DNA from: Spirochaetota bacterium
Lineage (GTDB): Bacteria > Spirochaetota > UBA4802 > UBA5550
Direction: 5' to 3'
Length of the DNA stretch: 64,000 nt
Assembly (NCBI GenBank): GCA_017999915.1
Contig: JAGNKX010000006.1
Coordinates: 1-64,000 of the forward strand
The notes beneath the pieces were generated by a model. The model searched no databases, had not been told where the DNA came from, and saw nothing but the letters and a program-made list of their open reading frames with translations. The stretch's first letter is position 1; the number at the start of each line of letters is the position of its first letter. The position numbers and the translations under genes are program-made. Positions 32,295 to 39,943 of this stretch are shown here, piece after piece.

Positions 32295-34391
32295 TCACTC
32301 AATTTCCAAACAGATAATGCACACGTCGTCCTCGAAGGAGTCGCTGCCCCGGTACTGCACGAGTCTTTTGAAGAGCTGATCCACGAAACCGCCGCAGGGC
32401 AGGGCCGCCAGCTGCCGCAGCGCCTCGGCCAGGCCGTTCTCCTCGAACATGAGCTGGTGCCCCTTCACGGGGCTGGCCTCGGAGAGGCCATCTGTATACA
32501 TGAACAGCTTGCCGCCCGAAGGAAGCGTGACCTCGTTGGTGACATAGGCCTTGCCTTCCTGTATCATCAATTCATTGTCCATGATGCCTATAGGCAGGCT
32601 GGAGGATCCTCTCAGCTCGGAAACGCCCCCGGGCGTTATGATATACGGATAGTTGTGCCCGGCGTTGGCGTACCTGAGGGTCCTTGTCGACGCGTCGTAT
32701 ACGCAGTAAAAGGCGGTGATGAAGTTGTCGCCGGTCTGGCTGAAGATGACCTCGTTGATGTACTGTAAAAGCTCCGACGGATTGTTCTTCCGCTCGCCGG
32801 CCTGGAGGATGATGGTCTTGATCATCGATGTTATGAACGCCGCGGGCACGCCGTGGCCCGTCACGTCGCTCAGGAATATGCCGATCCTGTCCTGGTCCCT
32901 GAACTGGATGAAATCGAAAAAATCGCCCCCGACGGCCCGCATCGCGCGGTACAGCGAGCAGATGCTGTTCCAGGGGCTCGTGGACGGGATGAGATGCTCC
33001 TGTATCATCCGGGCCATGTTGATTTCCCGCTCGATTTCAGTGTTGCGCGCCTGCAGCTTGTTCCGCTCGATTTCGAGCTCCCGCGTCCTTTCGGTGACTT
33101 TTATTTCCAGGTCCCTCGATAGCTCCTCCGCGGTGGAGAAGGCCCTGGAAACGCGGCTGGAGAGAAGAAATGACTGGACGAAGAAAAACATGAAGAGACC
33201 GTAGGCCATCATGTAGGTCGTCTGTATAACGCGATAGTTGTAGAGAATGTCATTGGTGACGGTCATGAACAGTATCACGGTGCCGGCCAGGAAGATATTC
33301 GCCTCTTCACGTTTTCTCGCTATGGCGAGGGAGATGTAATATATAAACAGCAGTATCAGGAGCCCCACGAAGAGGTTGAAGGCGATGAGGGTCCTGGCGT
33401 ATATCATGATCGGTGAAGCGGCGACGATCAGCGTGAAAACGGCGCATACGGCGGCGATGATCCTGATCGCAAGGGCCGGTATTTCCCGCGGATACAGGCT
33501 TCTCATGTAGAGGGCGCAGGTCAGGACGCAGCAGTAATAGAAAATGTATTCGGCGGCGGTGCCCATGTTCCAGGTGAACCAGGGAAAGCGGTAGGCGTAC
33601 CCTTCCCCGATGACCGCGAGGCGGCCGACTGTGCAGAGGCAGAAAAGGGAGAAGTAGAGGGATGATAGGTCTTTCCGCCTCAGATAATAGAATCCGAGAT
33701 GGTACATGAACATCATAAAAATCGATCCGATCAGGAAGATGTCCACGATAAGAAGGCTTTCTTTTTTTTCCACGAGGGCTTTCTTCTCATCGAGAATTAT
33801 CTCGTCCCTGAGGCCGGGGCGGGGATAGTGAAAGTTCGACACGTGTATGACGATCGATGTTTCTTTTGTCGGGTGAAATTCAATCAGGACCGGCATGTAA
33901 TGGACCGGCTTTGACGATTTGCCGGTCGCGCCGATCGGGCCGTTTTCGTAGAGCTTTTCACCGTTGACGAAGAGCCGGTAGGCGGTATCGACAGCGGGCA
34001 TCCTGATCGAAAGGTTGGCGGGCGCCTGCTCAGGGAGGAGTATCTTCAACCGGTAGGTGGCCATTCCCGTGACCGGGAGAGGGCGCGCACCCACCTTCTG
34101 TTCGGTCCAGATTGATGGGACTTTTATGTATCCGGTGAGGAGTGGCACCGGGCCGGGCTTCAGCATGCCCTGGTCATGGAGCATCCCCCAGTAAAACTCC
34201 CACTGGCCATGGAGCTTCACTGGGCCGTCGTGGCTGAAATCCCAGGAGGAAAGGTCAAGGACGCCCTTTGTCGCCCGTGGCGATGGTTCGGCGAGGGCCC
34301 GCGAATCGCACGCCATGATAATCGCCGCCGCCAGAAGAGAGAAGAGGAGAGGGATGGTGATCGCGGATCGTGATCCTTTCATGTACGCCAT
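32295..34391 (-). CDS. 7TMR-DISM receptor fused to a SpoIIE/PP2C phosphatase (698 aa)
   Basis: Lipoprotein-like or cleaved signal (ending MACDSRALAEPS), extracytoplasmic 7TMR-DISM2 jelly-roll domain about 45-185 (sugar- or carboxylate-binding fold), seven membrane helices about 195-400, a coiled coil about 405-465 with a strong heptad of Glu/Arg/Leu, then a SpoIIE/RsbU-type Ser phosphatase about 470-695 (GGDFFDFIQF, LSDVTGHGVPAAFITSM, YANAGHNYPY, MYTDGLSEA). The metal-binding Asp residues are all present. It probably dephosphorylates an anti-sigma-factor antagonist in response to an external ligand; no such partner is adjacent. I chose ATG at 34391, nine bases after GGAG. Confidence 0.92.
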   Translation of the reverse strand: MAYMKGSRSAITIPLLFSLLAAAIIMACDSRALAEPSPRATKGVLDLSSWDFSHDGPVKLHGQWEFYWGMLHDQGMLKPGPVPLLTGYIKVPSIWTEQKVGARPLPVTGMATYRLKILLPEQAPANLSIRMPAVDTAYRLFVNGEKLYENGPIGATGKSSKPVHYMPVLIEFHPTKETSIVIHVSNFHYPRPGLRDEIILDEKKALVEKKESLLIVDIFLIGSIFMMFMYHLGFYYLRRKDLSSLYFSLFCLCTVGRLAVIGEGYAYRFPWFTWNMGTAAEYIFYYCCVLTCALYMRSLYPREIPALAIRIIAAVCAVFTLIVAASPIMIYARTLIAFNLFVGLLILLFIYYISLAIARKREEANIFLAGTVILFMTVTNDILYNYRVIQTTYMMAYGLFMFFFVQSFLLSSRVSRAFSTAEELSRDLEIKVTERTRELEIERNKLQARNTEIEREINMARMIQEHLIPSTSPWNSICSLYRAMRAVGGDFFDFIQFRDQDRIGIFLSDVTGHGVPAAFITSMIKTIILQAGERKNNPSELLQYINEVIFSQTGDNFITAFYCVYDASTRTLRYANAGHNYPYIITPGGVSELRGSSSLPIGIMDNELMIQEGKAYVTNEVTLPSGGKLFMYTDGLSEASPVKGHQLMFEENGLAEALRQLAALPCGGFVDQLFKRLVQYRGSDSFEDDVCIICLEIE

Positions 34392-34675
34392 CGGTACAAT
34401 CTCCATGCAGCAGAATATGGAAAACATGTTGAGCCGATGAAACAGTCAGCCGGCGATGCTGATAATTGGAAGTGGAACTATTTGTCTCCGCTGATGGTAT
34501 CATCGGGCTGTTCTTTCGTCAAACCATTAATTGCACCCAATGGCGCGGGGTGGCCCCGGTTTCATGATGATGCGCGGCGCTTCAGGGATATGCACCATAA
34601 TGTCATACTGAAATACATGATAAAATTATTTGACGAGTACTTGACGCCGGGAGGGTATTTTAGTATTGTTGTATT

Positions 34676-34752
34676 GCCATGGGGTGGTTCCTTAAGGAGC
34701 CTGAGATTATACCCGATGAACCTGCTCTGGGTAATGCCAGCGAAGGGAGCCA
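34676..34752 (+). promoter_or_regulatory. TPP riboswitch (thi box)
   Basis: Matches the conserved TPP aptamer: GGGGTGGTTC, the CTGAGATTATACCC pyrimidine-sensing helix J3, then GAACCTG and CTGGGTAATGCCAGCG with the closing GAAGGGA. It senses thiamine diphosphate and precedes thiM-thiE-thiC-thiL on the same strand by 280 bp. A small CTCAC/GTGAG hairpin follows near 34773-34795, but I see no clear terminator, and the ribosome site of thiM is far away, so the expression platform is unclear. A MITE-like element lies between it and thiM. Confidence 0.93.
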
Positions 34753-34849
34753 AGGCCAATAATCCGATCTCCTCACGACAAACCCTCCGGTGAGTATATA
34801 TGGCATAAGGTATAGTCATTAGATAAAATAATATCAGTATCAAAAAATA

Positions 34850-35000
34850 CCCCTCCCTTGATGGGAGGGGAAAGGGGAGGGTGAAAAAAGTATACTCTTA
34901 CTGAAAGAATAATCACCCCCACCTGACATCTGCCGGACAGGATGTCCCAATGCCGCGGAGGCCACGGATGGCCAAGAGCGGCCCCCATCAAGGGGGAGGG
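34850..35000. mobile_element. MITE-like element, copy 2, carrying GGA-loop hairpins
   Basis: About 150 bp. The left arm CCCCTCCCTTGATGGGAGG and the right arm CCCCCATCAAGGGGGAGGG are the inverse of the arms of the element at 27882-27999. The interior contains GGACA-GGA-TGTCC (34935-34947) and GGCCA-CGGA-TGGCC (34960-34973), the same hairpin pair as 4303-4342. It therefore looks composite: one repeat family sits inside the other. It ends 33 bp before the thiM ATG. Confidence 0.65.
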
Positions 35001-35033
35001 AAAATGATTTTATAACAGCAAGGATTATCATTC

Positions 35034-35825
35034 ATGAACGCTTATCCCTATCTTGAAGCGGTCCGCGGGAAAAGTCCCGTGGTCCATCATCTGACCAACT
35101 GGGTCACAATCTACGACTGCGCCCAGGTGGTGAAGTCCTTCGGCGCGTCGCCGGTCATGGCCCACGCGCCTGAGGAGGCGGCCGACATGGCGGGCATCGC
35201 CTCGGCCCTGGTGCTGAATATCGGCACCCTGACCTCGGATATCATCGAGACCATGAAGATCGCCGCGAAGGCGGCCAATAAAAAAGGAATCCCGGTGGCG
35301 CTGGACGTGTGCGGCGCCGGCGCCACTCCCTTCAGGGACGCCAAGAGCTTCGAGCTGCTCGACTCGGTGAGAATCGACATTATAAAAGGAAACGCCTCGG
35401 AGATTGCGCGCATCGCCGGAAAGGACGTGCGCACCCGCGGCGTCGACTCCACGGAGGTGGCCCATGACCTGCGCGAGGTCGCGTCATCCCTGGCGAAGGA
35501 GCGGAAGTGCGTCGTTGTGATAACCGGCAGGGAAGACATCGTCGCCGATGCCGCGACGATCTACTCCGTGAAGAACGGCCACGAGATGATGACCCATGTG
35601 GTCGGCACCGGGTGCATGGCCGCGTCGGTCATCGGGGCCTTTGCCGGCGCGACGCCGGGGGATATGGCCGCAGCGGCAGCGGCCGGCCTCGGCTGCTACG
35701 GCATCGCGGCGGAGCTCGCCATGATGCTCTCGGCCGGGCCCGGCACCTTCAAGGAGCGCCTCTTTGACTGCATCTATAACCTGAAAAAAGAGGATGTCGA
35801 ATCAATGCAGAAGATCGTCCCATGA
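35034..35825 (+). CDS. thiM: Hydroxyethylthiazole kinase
   Basis: Phosphorylates 4-methyl-5-(2-hydroxyethyl)thiazole with ATP, the thiazole-salvage step of thiamine synthesis. 263 residues, usual length, ribokinase-like fold. Recognisable blocks: VHHLTNWVTIYDCAQVVKSFG at the N-terminus, LDVCGAGAT, IIKGNASEI, VVITGREDIVAD, and VVGTGCMAASVIGAFAG with the catalytic GTGC. AAGGA precedes the ATG by nine bases. First gene of the riboswitch-led operon and overlaps thiE by 4 bp. Confidence 0.95.
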   Translation: MNAYPYLEAVRGKSPVVHHLTNWVTIYDCAQVVKSFGASPVMAHAPEEAADMAGIASALVLNIGTLTSDIIETMKIAAKAANKKGIPVALDVCGAGATPFRDAKSFELLDSVRIDIIKGNASEIARIAGKDVRTRGVDSTEVAHDLREVASSLAKERKCVVVITGREDIVADAATIYSVKNGHEMMTHVVGTGCMAASVIGAFAGATPGDMAAAAAAGLGCYGIAAELAMMLSAGPGTFKERLFDCIYNLKKEDVESMQKIVP

Positions 35826-36433
35826 AAGGATATTATTTTATCACCGACGAGGCCCTGAGCGCGGCCGGCATCATGAGCGACGCTGAAAAGGCCGCGGCCG
35901 CCGGCGTTGCGGTGGTCCAGTACCGGAACAAGACCGCGGACACGCGGCGCCTCTACGACGAGGCGCGCCGCCTCAGGGAGATCTGCGCCGGGAGCGGCGC
36001 CCGTCTCATCATCAATGACCGGATCGACATCGCCCTGGCGGTGGACGCAGACGGCGTCCATATCGGGAACGAGGACCTGCCCTACGGAGAGGCGCGGCGC
36101 CTCCTGGGAGCGGGGAAAATCATTGGCGTCACCGTCCATGACGTCGCCGAGGCAGTGGCGGCGGAGCGGGCCGGCGCCGATTACCTGGGCGTGAGCCCCA
36201 TCTACGCCACGGGAACCAAGGCCGACGCCGGCGCGCCCTGCGGCACGGAGACCCTGGCGGCGATACAGCGGGCCTGCAGGGTGCCCCTGGTGGCCATCGG
36301 CGGCATTGATCTGTCCAACGCGGACGATGTGATCAGGGCGGGCGCGGACATGGTGTGCGCCATATCTGCCGTAGTCACTAAGCCCGATGTCGCGGCTGAA
36401 ATATTAAAGTTTCAAAGGAAGTTCAACCTATGA
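35822..36433 (+). CDS. thiE: Thiamine-phosphate synthase
   Basis: Joins hydroxymethylpyrimidine diphosphate and thiazole phosphate into thiamine phosphate. TIM barrel of 203 residues, usual length. Conserved blocks: VQYRNKTADTRRLYDEA, LIINDRIDIALAVDADGVHIG, GVTVHDVAEAVAAERAGADYLGVSPIYATGTK and VAIGGIDLSNADDVIRAGA. The ATG overlaps the thiM stop (ATGA) and its own stop overlaps thiC by 4 bp, indicating translational coupling across the operon. Confidence 0.95.
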   Translation: MKGYYFITDEALSAAGIMSDAEKAAAAGVAVVQYRNKTADTRRLYDEARRLREICAGSGARLIINDRIDIALAVDADGVHIGNEDLPYGEARRLLGAGKIIGVTVHDVAEAVAAERAGADYLGVSPIYATGTKADAGAPCGTETLAAIQRACRVPLVAIGGIDLSNADDVIRAGADMVCAISAVVTKPDVAAEILKFQRKFNL

Positions 36434-37701
36434 CACAACTTGAAGAAGCGAAGAAAGGAACCATTACCCCGGAGATGCGCTCCGTGGCGGAGCGGGAGCC
36501 CCTCTCGGCTGAAGAAATCCGCGACGATATCGCGGCCGGGAAGACCGTAATCTGCAAGAGCGGTCTCCACGACTGCGTTCCGGTGGGGATCGGCCGGGGC
36601 ATGAGGATCAAGATCAACGCCAACATCGGCACCTCCGGATACAACAACGACCCGGCCATGGAGCTGGAGAAGCTGGCCGCCTCCGTGCGCTACGGGGCCG
36701 ACACGGTGATGGACCTTTCCACCGGCGGCGACATCCGCGCCATGCGCAGGACGATCGTCGCCGAGTCGAGGGTGCCCGTGGGCACGGTGCCGGTGTACGA
36801 GGCCATCGTGCGCTGCCCCGACGTGGCGGGCCTCGGTGAGGACGATTTCCTCGAATCGATCCGGACCCATATCGAGGACGGTGTCGACTTCATCACCGTC
36901 CACTGCGGCGTGACGAGGCAGTGCGTGCCCCTCCTGGACTCCCGCATCATGGGCGTGGTGTCGCGGGGCGGGAGCTTCCTCATCAAGTGGATGCTCCACC
37001 ATGACCGGGAGAACCCGCTCTTCACCCGCTACGACGAGATTCTGGACATGGCCCGGGAGCACGACGTTACCCTGAGCCTGGGCGACGGCCTCAGGCCCGG
37101 CTGCCTGGCGGACGCCAGCGACCGGGCGCAGTACGAGGAGCTGAAGACCCTGGGCGAGCTGGCTGCCCGGGCCCGGGCGAAGAACGTGCAGGTCATGATA
37201 GAGGGGCCGGGCCATGTGCCGCTCCACCTGATAAAGGAAAACATTGAGATGCAGAAGAAGTACTGCGACGGCGCCCCCTTCTATGTCCTCGGGCCCCTGG
37301 TGACCGACTGCTCGCCGGGCTACGACCATCTCACCGGCGCCATCGGCGGTGCCCTGGCCGCCTTTTACGGGGCTGATTTCCTCTGCTACCTCACGCCGAA
37401 GGAGCACCTGGGCCTTCCGGATATCCAGGATGTCATCGACGGCGTGGTGGCCTCGAAGATAGCGGCCCATGCCGCGGACATAGCCCGGGGCATCCCCGGC
37501 GCGAGGGACCGGGACGACGCCATGTCCCGGGCCCGGAGCAACCTGGACTGGGAGTCCATGTACCGGATATCCATGAACCCGGAGAAGGCCCGCGCGGTCC
37601 GGAAGGAGACGGGAAAGGATGACGCCGATGTCTGCACCATGTGCGGCGACTTCTGCTCGGCGAAGATCAACAAGGAATGCAGGACGCGGTACCATAAATG
37701 A
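36430..37701 (+). CDS. thiC: Phosphomethylpyrimidine synthase
   Basis: Radical-SAM-type enzyme that rearranges aminoimidazole ribotide into hydroxymethylpyrimidine phosphate using a C-terminal [4Fe-4S] cluster. 423 residues: the short form, without the N-terminal extension of the enterobacterial protein. Seen: NANIGTSGYNNDPAMEL, MDLSTGGDIRAMRR, VPVGTVPVYEA, HCGVTRQC, SRGGSFLIKWM, MIEGPGHVPLHLI and the terminal cluster motif CTMCGDFC (spacing Cx2Cx3C, one residue shorter than the Cx2Cx4C of the E. coli protein). Coupled to thiE and thiL by 4-bp overlaps. Together with thiM/thiE/thiL it supports de novo pyrimidine supply plus thiazole salvage; no thiG/thiS/thiH is in the window. Confidence 0.96.
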   Translation: MTQLEEAKKGTITPEMRSVAEREPLSAEEIRDDIAAGKTVICKSGLHDCVPVGIGRGMRIKINANIGTSGYNNDPAMELEKLAASVRYGADTVMDLSTGGDIRAMRRTIVAESRVPVGTVPVYEAIVRCPDVAGLGEDDFLESIRTHIEDGVDFITVHCGVTRQCVPLLDSRIMGVVSRGGSFLIKWMLHHDRENPLFTRYDEILDMAREHDVTLSLGDGLRPGCLADASDRAQYEELKTLGELAARARAKNVQVMIEGPGHVPLHLIKENIEMQKKYCDGAPFYVLGPLVTDCSPGYDHLTGAIGGALAAFYGADFLCYLTPKEHLGLPDIQDVIDGVVASKIAAHAADIARGIPGARDRDDAMSRARSNLDWESMYRISMNPEKARAVRKETGKDDADVCTMCGDFCSAKINKECRTRYHK

Positions 37702-38663
37702 AGATCTCCGATATTGGCGGAGAGTTCGCCTTCATTAAGAGGATGACAGGCGTATCCTACAGGGACCCCGCCATCATACGGGGCGTGGGGGACGACTGCG
37801 CCGTGCTGGAATACACCGCGGACAAATATCTCCTCGTCACCGTGGACATGATGGTGGAGAACAGCCACTTCCGGATGGACTGGTACAGCCCCTACCAGGT
37901 GGGAATGAAGCTCATGGAGGTGAACGTGTCGGACATCATCTCCATGGGGGGGAGCCCGCGGTGGGCCTTCATATCCCTTGCCCTGACCCATGAGACCGAG
38001 GTGGAGTTCATGGACGAGCTCTACCGCGGACTCTACGATTCCGCGAACAGGCACGGCGTGGCCCTCATCGGCGGCGACACCACCCACGGCCGTGAGCTGG
38101 TCCTCAACCTTGCCCTGATCGGCGACGTTGAAAGGGAGCGCGTACGCCTCCGCTCCCAGGCGGAGCCGGGGCACCTGATCTGCGTCACCGGCACCCTGGG
38201 GAAGAGCGAAGCGGGCCTCAGGCTCCTTCTCGCCGGAAAAAAGGACGGCTACCTGGCCGGATACCTCGAGCCGAAGAGCCGCCTGGAGGCTGAGGGAAAG
38301 GCCATAGCACGCCACGGCCGGGCCATGATCGACGTGAGCGACGGACTCGGCAGCGAGGTGGGCCATATCTGCGAGGAGAGCGGCACCGGGGCGCGCATCG
38401 ACTGGGAGAATATCCCTCTCTCCGGCATTACCATCGAGGCGGCGCGCATCGCCGGGGGCGATCCCAGGCTCTACGCCCTTTACGGCGGAGAGGACTTCGA
38501 GCTGGTCTTCACCATCCCTCCGGAAAACCTGGAGCCCCTTAAAAAAGATTTCTCCGATTTTACCGTGGTGGGAGAGATCCTTCCCAAAGAGAAGGGCCTT
38601 TTCATCAGCAGGGGAGGTGAGAGGGTGGAGCTGAAAGGCGGTTATGACCACTTCAAGGGGTGA
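37698..38663 (+). CDS. thiL: Thiamine-monophosphate kinase
   Basis: Phosphorylates thiamine phosphate to the active diphosphate. 321 residues of the AIRS/PurM-like fold: GVGDDCAVLEYT near the N-terminus, VTVDMMVENSHF, VNVSDIISMGG, LIGGDTTHGRELVLN, DVSDGLGSEVGHIC and YGGEDFELVFTI with the metal-binding Asp residues. Usual length. Overlaps thiC by 4 bp, and its stop overlaps the ribosome site of the small cysteine-rich gene that follows. Confidence 0.95.
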   Translation: MKISDIGGEFAFIKRMTGVSYRDPAIIRGVGDDCAVLEYTADKYLLVTVDMMVENSHFRMDWYSPYQVGMKLMEVNVSDIISMGGSPRWAFISLALTHETEVEFMDELYRGLYDSANRHGVALIGGDTTHGRELVLNLALIGDVERERVRLRSQAEPGHLICVTGTLGKSEAGLRLLLAGKKDGYLAGYLEPKSRLEAEGKAIARHGRAMIDVSDGLGSEVGHICEESGTGARIDWENIPLSGITIEAARIAGGDPRLYALYGGEDFELVFTIPPENLEPLKKDFSDFTVVGEILPKEKGLFISRGGERVELKGGYDHFKG

Positions 38664-38665
38664 TC

Positions 38666-38848
38666 ATGCAGATAAACGTCCAGTATACACTGAAGCGATG
38701 CGAGGACTGCAAGGGATGCATGCAATGCGGCGTTACCCACTGTCTGTATCAGTCACATGGGAACGTCGAAACATGCTATTATGAAATATGCCGGTATTGC
38801 ACGGATTATCTGCAAAAACCGAAGATGTTCTTAAATAACGTCGGGTGA
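38666..38848 (+). CDS. Eight-cysteine mini-protein at the end of the thi operon (60 aa)
   Basis: Unrecognised. Numbered from the ATG at 38666, Cys are at 12, 15, 18, 21, 26, 37, 42 and 45: a Cx2Cx2Cx2Cx4C run followed by C-x4-C-x2-C. Eight cysteines in 60 residues, with one His between the two groups and one beside C26, would suit two Zn sites or one or two Fe-S clusters. There is no signal peptide, so it should be cytosolic. AAGGGG lies five bases before the ATG and overlaps the thiL stop, so it is translated from the thiamine operon; GTG at 38660 is an alternative. It may serve ThiC, the only Fe-S enzyme of the operon, but this is inference. Confidence 0.65.
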   Translation: MQINVQYTLKRCEDCKGCMQCGVTHCLYQSHGNVETCYYEICRYCTDYLQKPKMFLNNVG

Positions 38849-38957
38849 TGCTTGTTTTTGATTGACATGATATCATCCATGATGTTGGTGATAATTCAAA
38901 ATCTAAATAATCCGGGGTATGCCATCCATGAGCGCCGTCACGAAGGGAGGTCCGCTG

Positions 38958-39800
38958 GTGCGGTTTCTGATCACCAGGTTCGATTTCATCATACGCTTTG
39001 TTTACTGCAGGCTGAAATTTTACAAGGTCTTCAATTTTCTGCTTCCCTGGCTCTACAGCAGCAACTATGAATCGCTCAACAGCTATTTTGACATAATAGC
39101 CGGCGCGTTGAAAAAGAACAGGTTCAAGATCGAGGGCAAGAGGATCCTGGAGCTGGGGCCGGGGAACTCCTATATCAACGCCTTCAATTTTCTCCGGAAC
39201 GGCGCCAGGGAGGTCATCCTCATCGATAAGTTTCCCCGCTATACCGATTCGGAGAGGCAGAAATCCTACATAAGAAACGAGATTGAGTTTTTCAAGACAA
39301 AGCGCCGGGTGAAGAAGTTCGACTACGTGGACGAAAGGACCTGCTGCCTCAACGAGAAGTGCGTCACCTTCATCGGCGGCGACCTGTGCGAATGCACCCT
39401 CGACCGGAAGGTTGATTTCATATATTCCATAGCGGTGCTCCATCACATAAAGGGCCTCGACCGGTACATCCGGAGGATGTCCGGGCTCCTCAATCCCGGC
39501 GGCATGATGTATCATGTCATCGACCTCAAGGACAAGTTCCATTTCTTCGGCAATCCCTTCCTGTTCTACAAGTATTCGGATTTCACCTGGGACCACCTTC
39601 TCACCGACGAGGCCGTGACCTACACCAACAGGGTTCGCTACAGGGAATATCTCGACATGTTCGAAGCGAACGGCCTCGAGCTGGTGTGGGAGAATACCAT
39701 CTCCCATGAAATACCACGGATGAAGATCAATAAGAAATTCGCCGGCAGGGACGACCTCAATGTGGGAGACGCGCATTTCCTGGTCAGGAAAAAAAAGTGA
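38958..39800 (+). CDS. Class I SAM-dependent methyltransferase (about 280 aa)
   Basis: Methyltransferase of the type 11/12 superfamily. AdoMet-binding GKRILELGPGNSYINAF (motif I, ending in an acidic residue two strands later: VILIDKFPR), DFIYSIAVLHHIKGLDRYIRRM (motifs II/III with the HH typical of small-molecule methylases) and LLNPGGMMYHVIDL. A hydrophobic, aromatic N-terminal 40 residues (FDFIIRFVYCRLKFYKVFNFLLPWLY) could attach it to membranes. I prefer the GTG at 38958, seven bases after AAGGGAGG, over ATG codons at 38919 and 38928, which have no ribosome site. Substrate unknown; perhaps a lipid or envelope sugar. Confidence 0.82.
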   Translation: MRFLITRFDFIIRFVYCRLKFYKVFNFLLPWLYSSNYESLNSYFDIIAGALKKNRFKIEGKRILELGPGNSYINAFNFLRNGAREVILIDKFPRYTDSERQKSYIRNEIEFFKTKRRVKKFDYVDERTCCLNEKCVTFIGGDLCECTLDRKVDFIYSIAVLHHIKGLDRYIRRMSGLLNPGGMMYHVIDLKDKFHFFGNPFLFYKYSDFTWDHLLTDEAVTYTNRVRYREYLDMFEANGLELVWENTISHEIPRMKINKKFAGRDDLNVGDAHFLVRKKK

Positions 39801-39806
39801 ATAGAA

Positions 39807-39915
39807 AGGGGCACGGGTCACTCCCGCTCACCCGCCAAAATAGTACGTCCTTGTACTATGGCGGGCGGGAACATCCTGTTCCCTGTTAGCGTGAGCAACC
39901 CGCGCTCCTTTTTGT
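39807..39915. repeat. Hairpin repeats between convergent genes
   Basis: Contains TAGTAC-GTCCTT-GTACTA (39841-39858) nested in CCCGCC/GGCGGG, and GGGAACA-TCC-TGTTCCC (39867-39883). Read on the minus strand the second is an ACA-GGA-TGT hairpin, the same loop signature as the repeats at 34.9 and 63.6 kb. A T run (TCCTTTTTG, 39906-39914) follows on the plus strand, so the block may terminate the methyltransferase transcript. Confidence 0.6.
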
Positions 39916-39943
39916 AATTCAAGTTATTAATCAGTCGTAACCA

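Noticed and set aside
34437-34793. 118-codon plus-strand open frame upstream of thiM
   Set aside because: It runs straight through the conserved TPP aptamer. The conserved bases there are explained by RNA structure, and the predicted peptide has no family resemblance.
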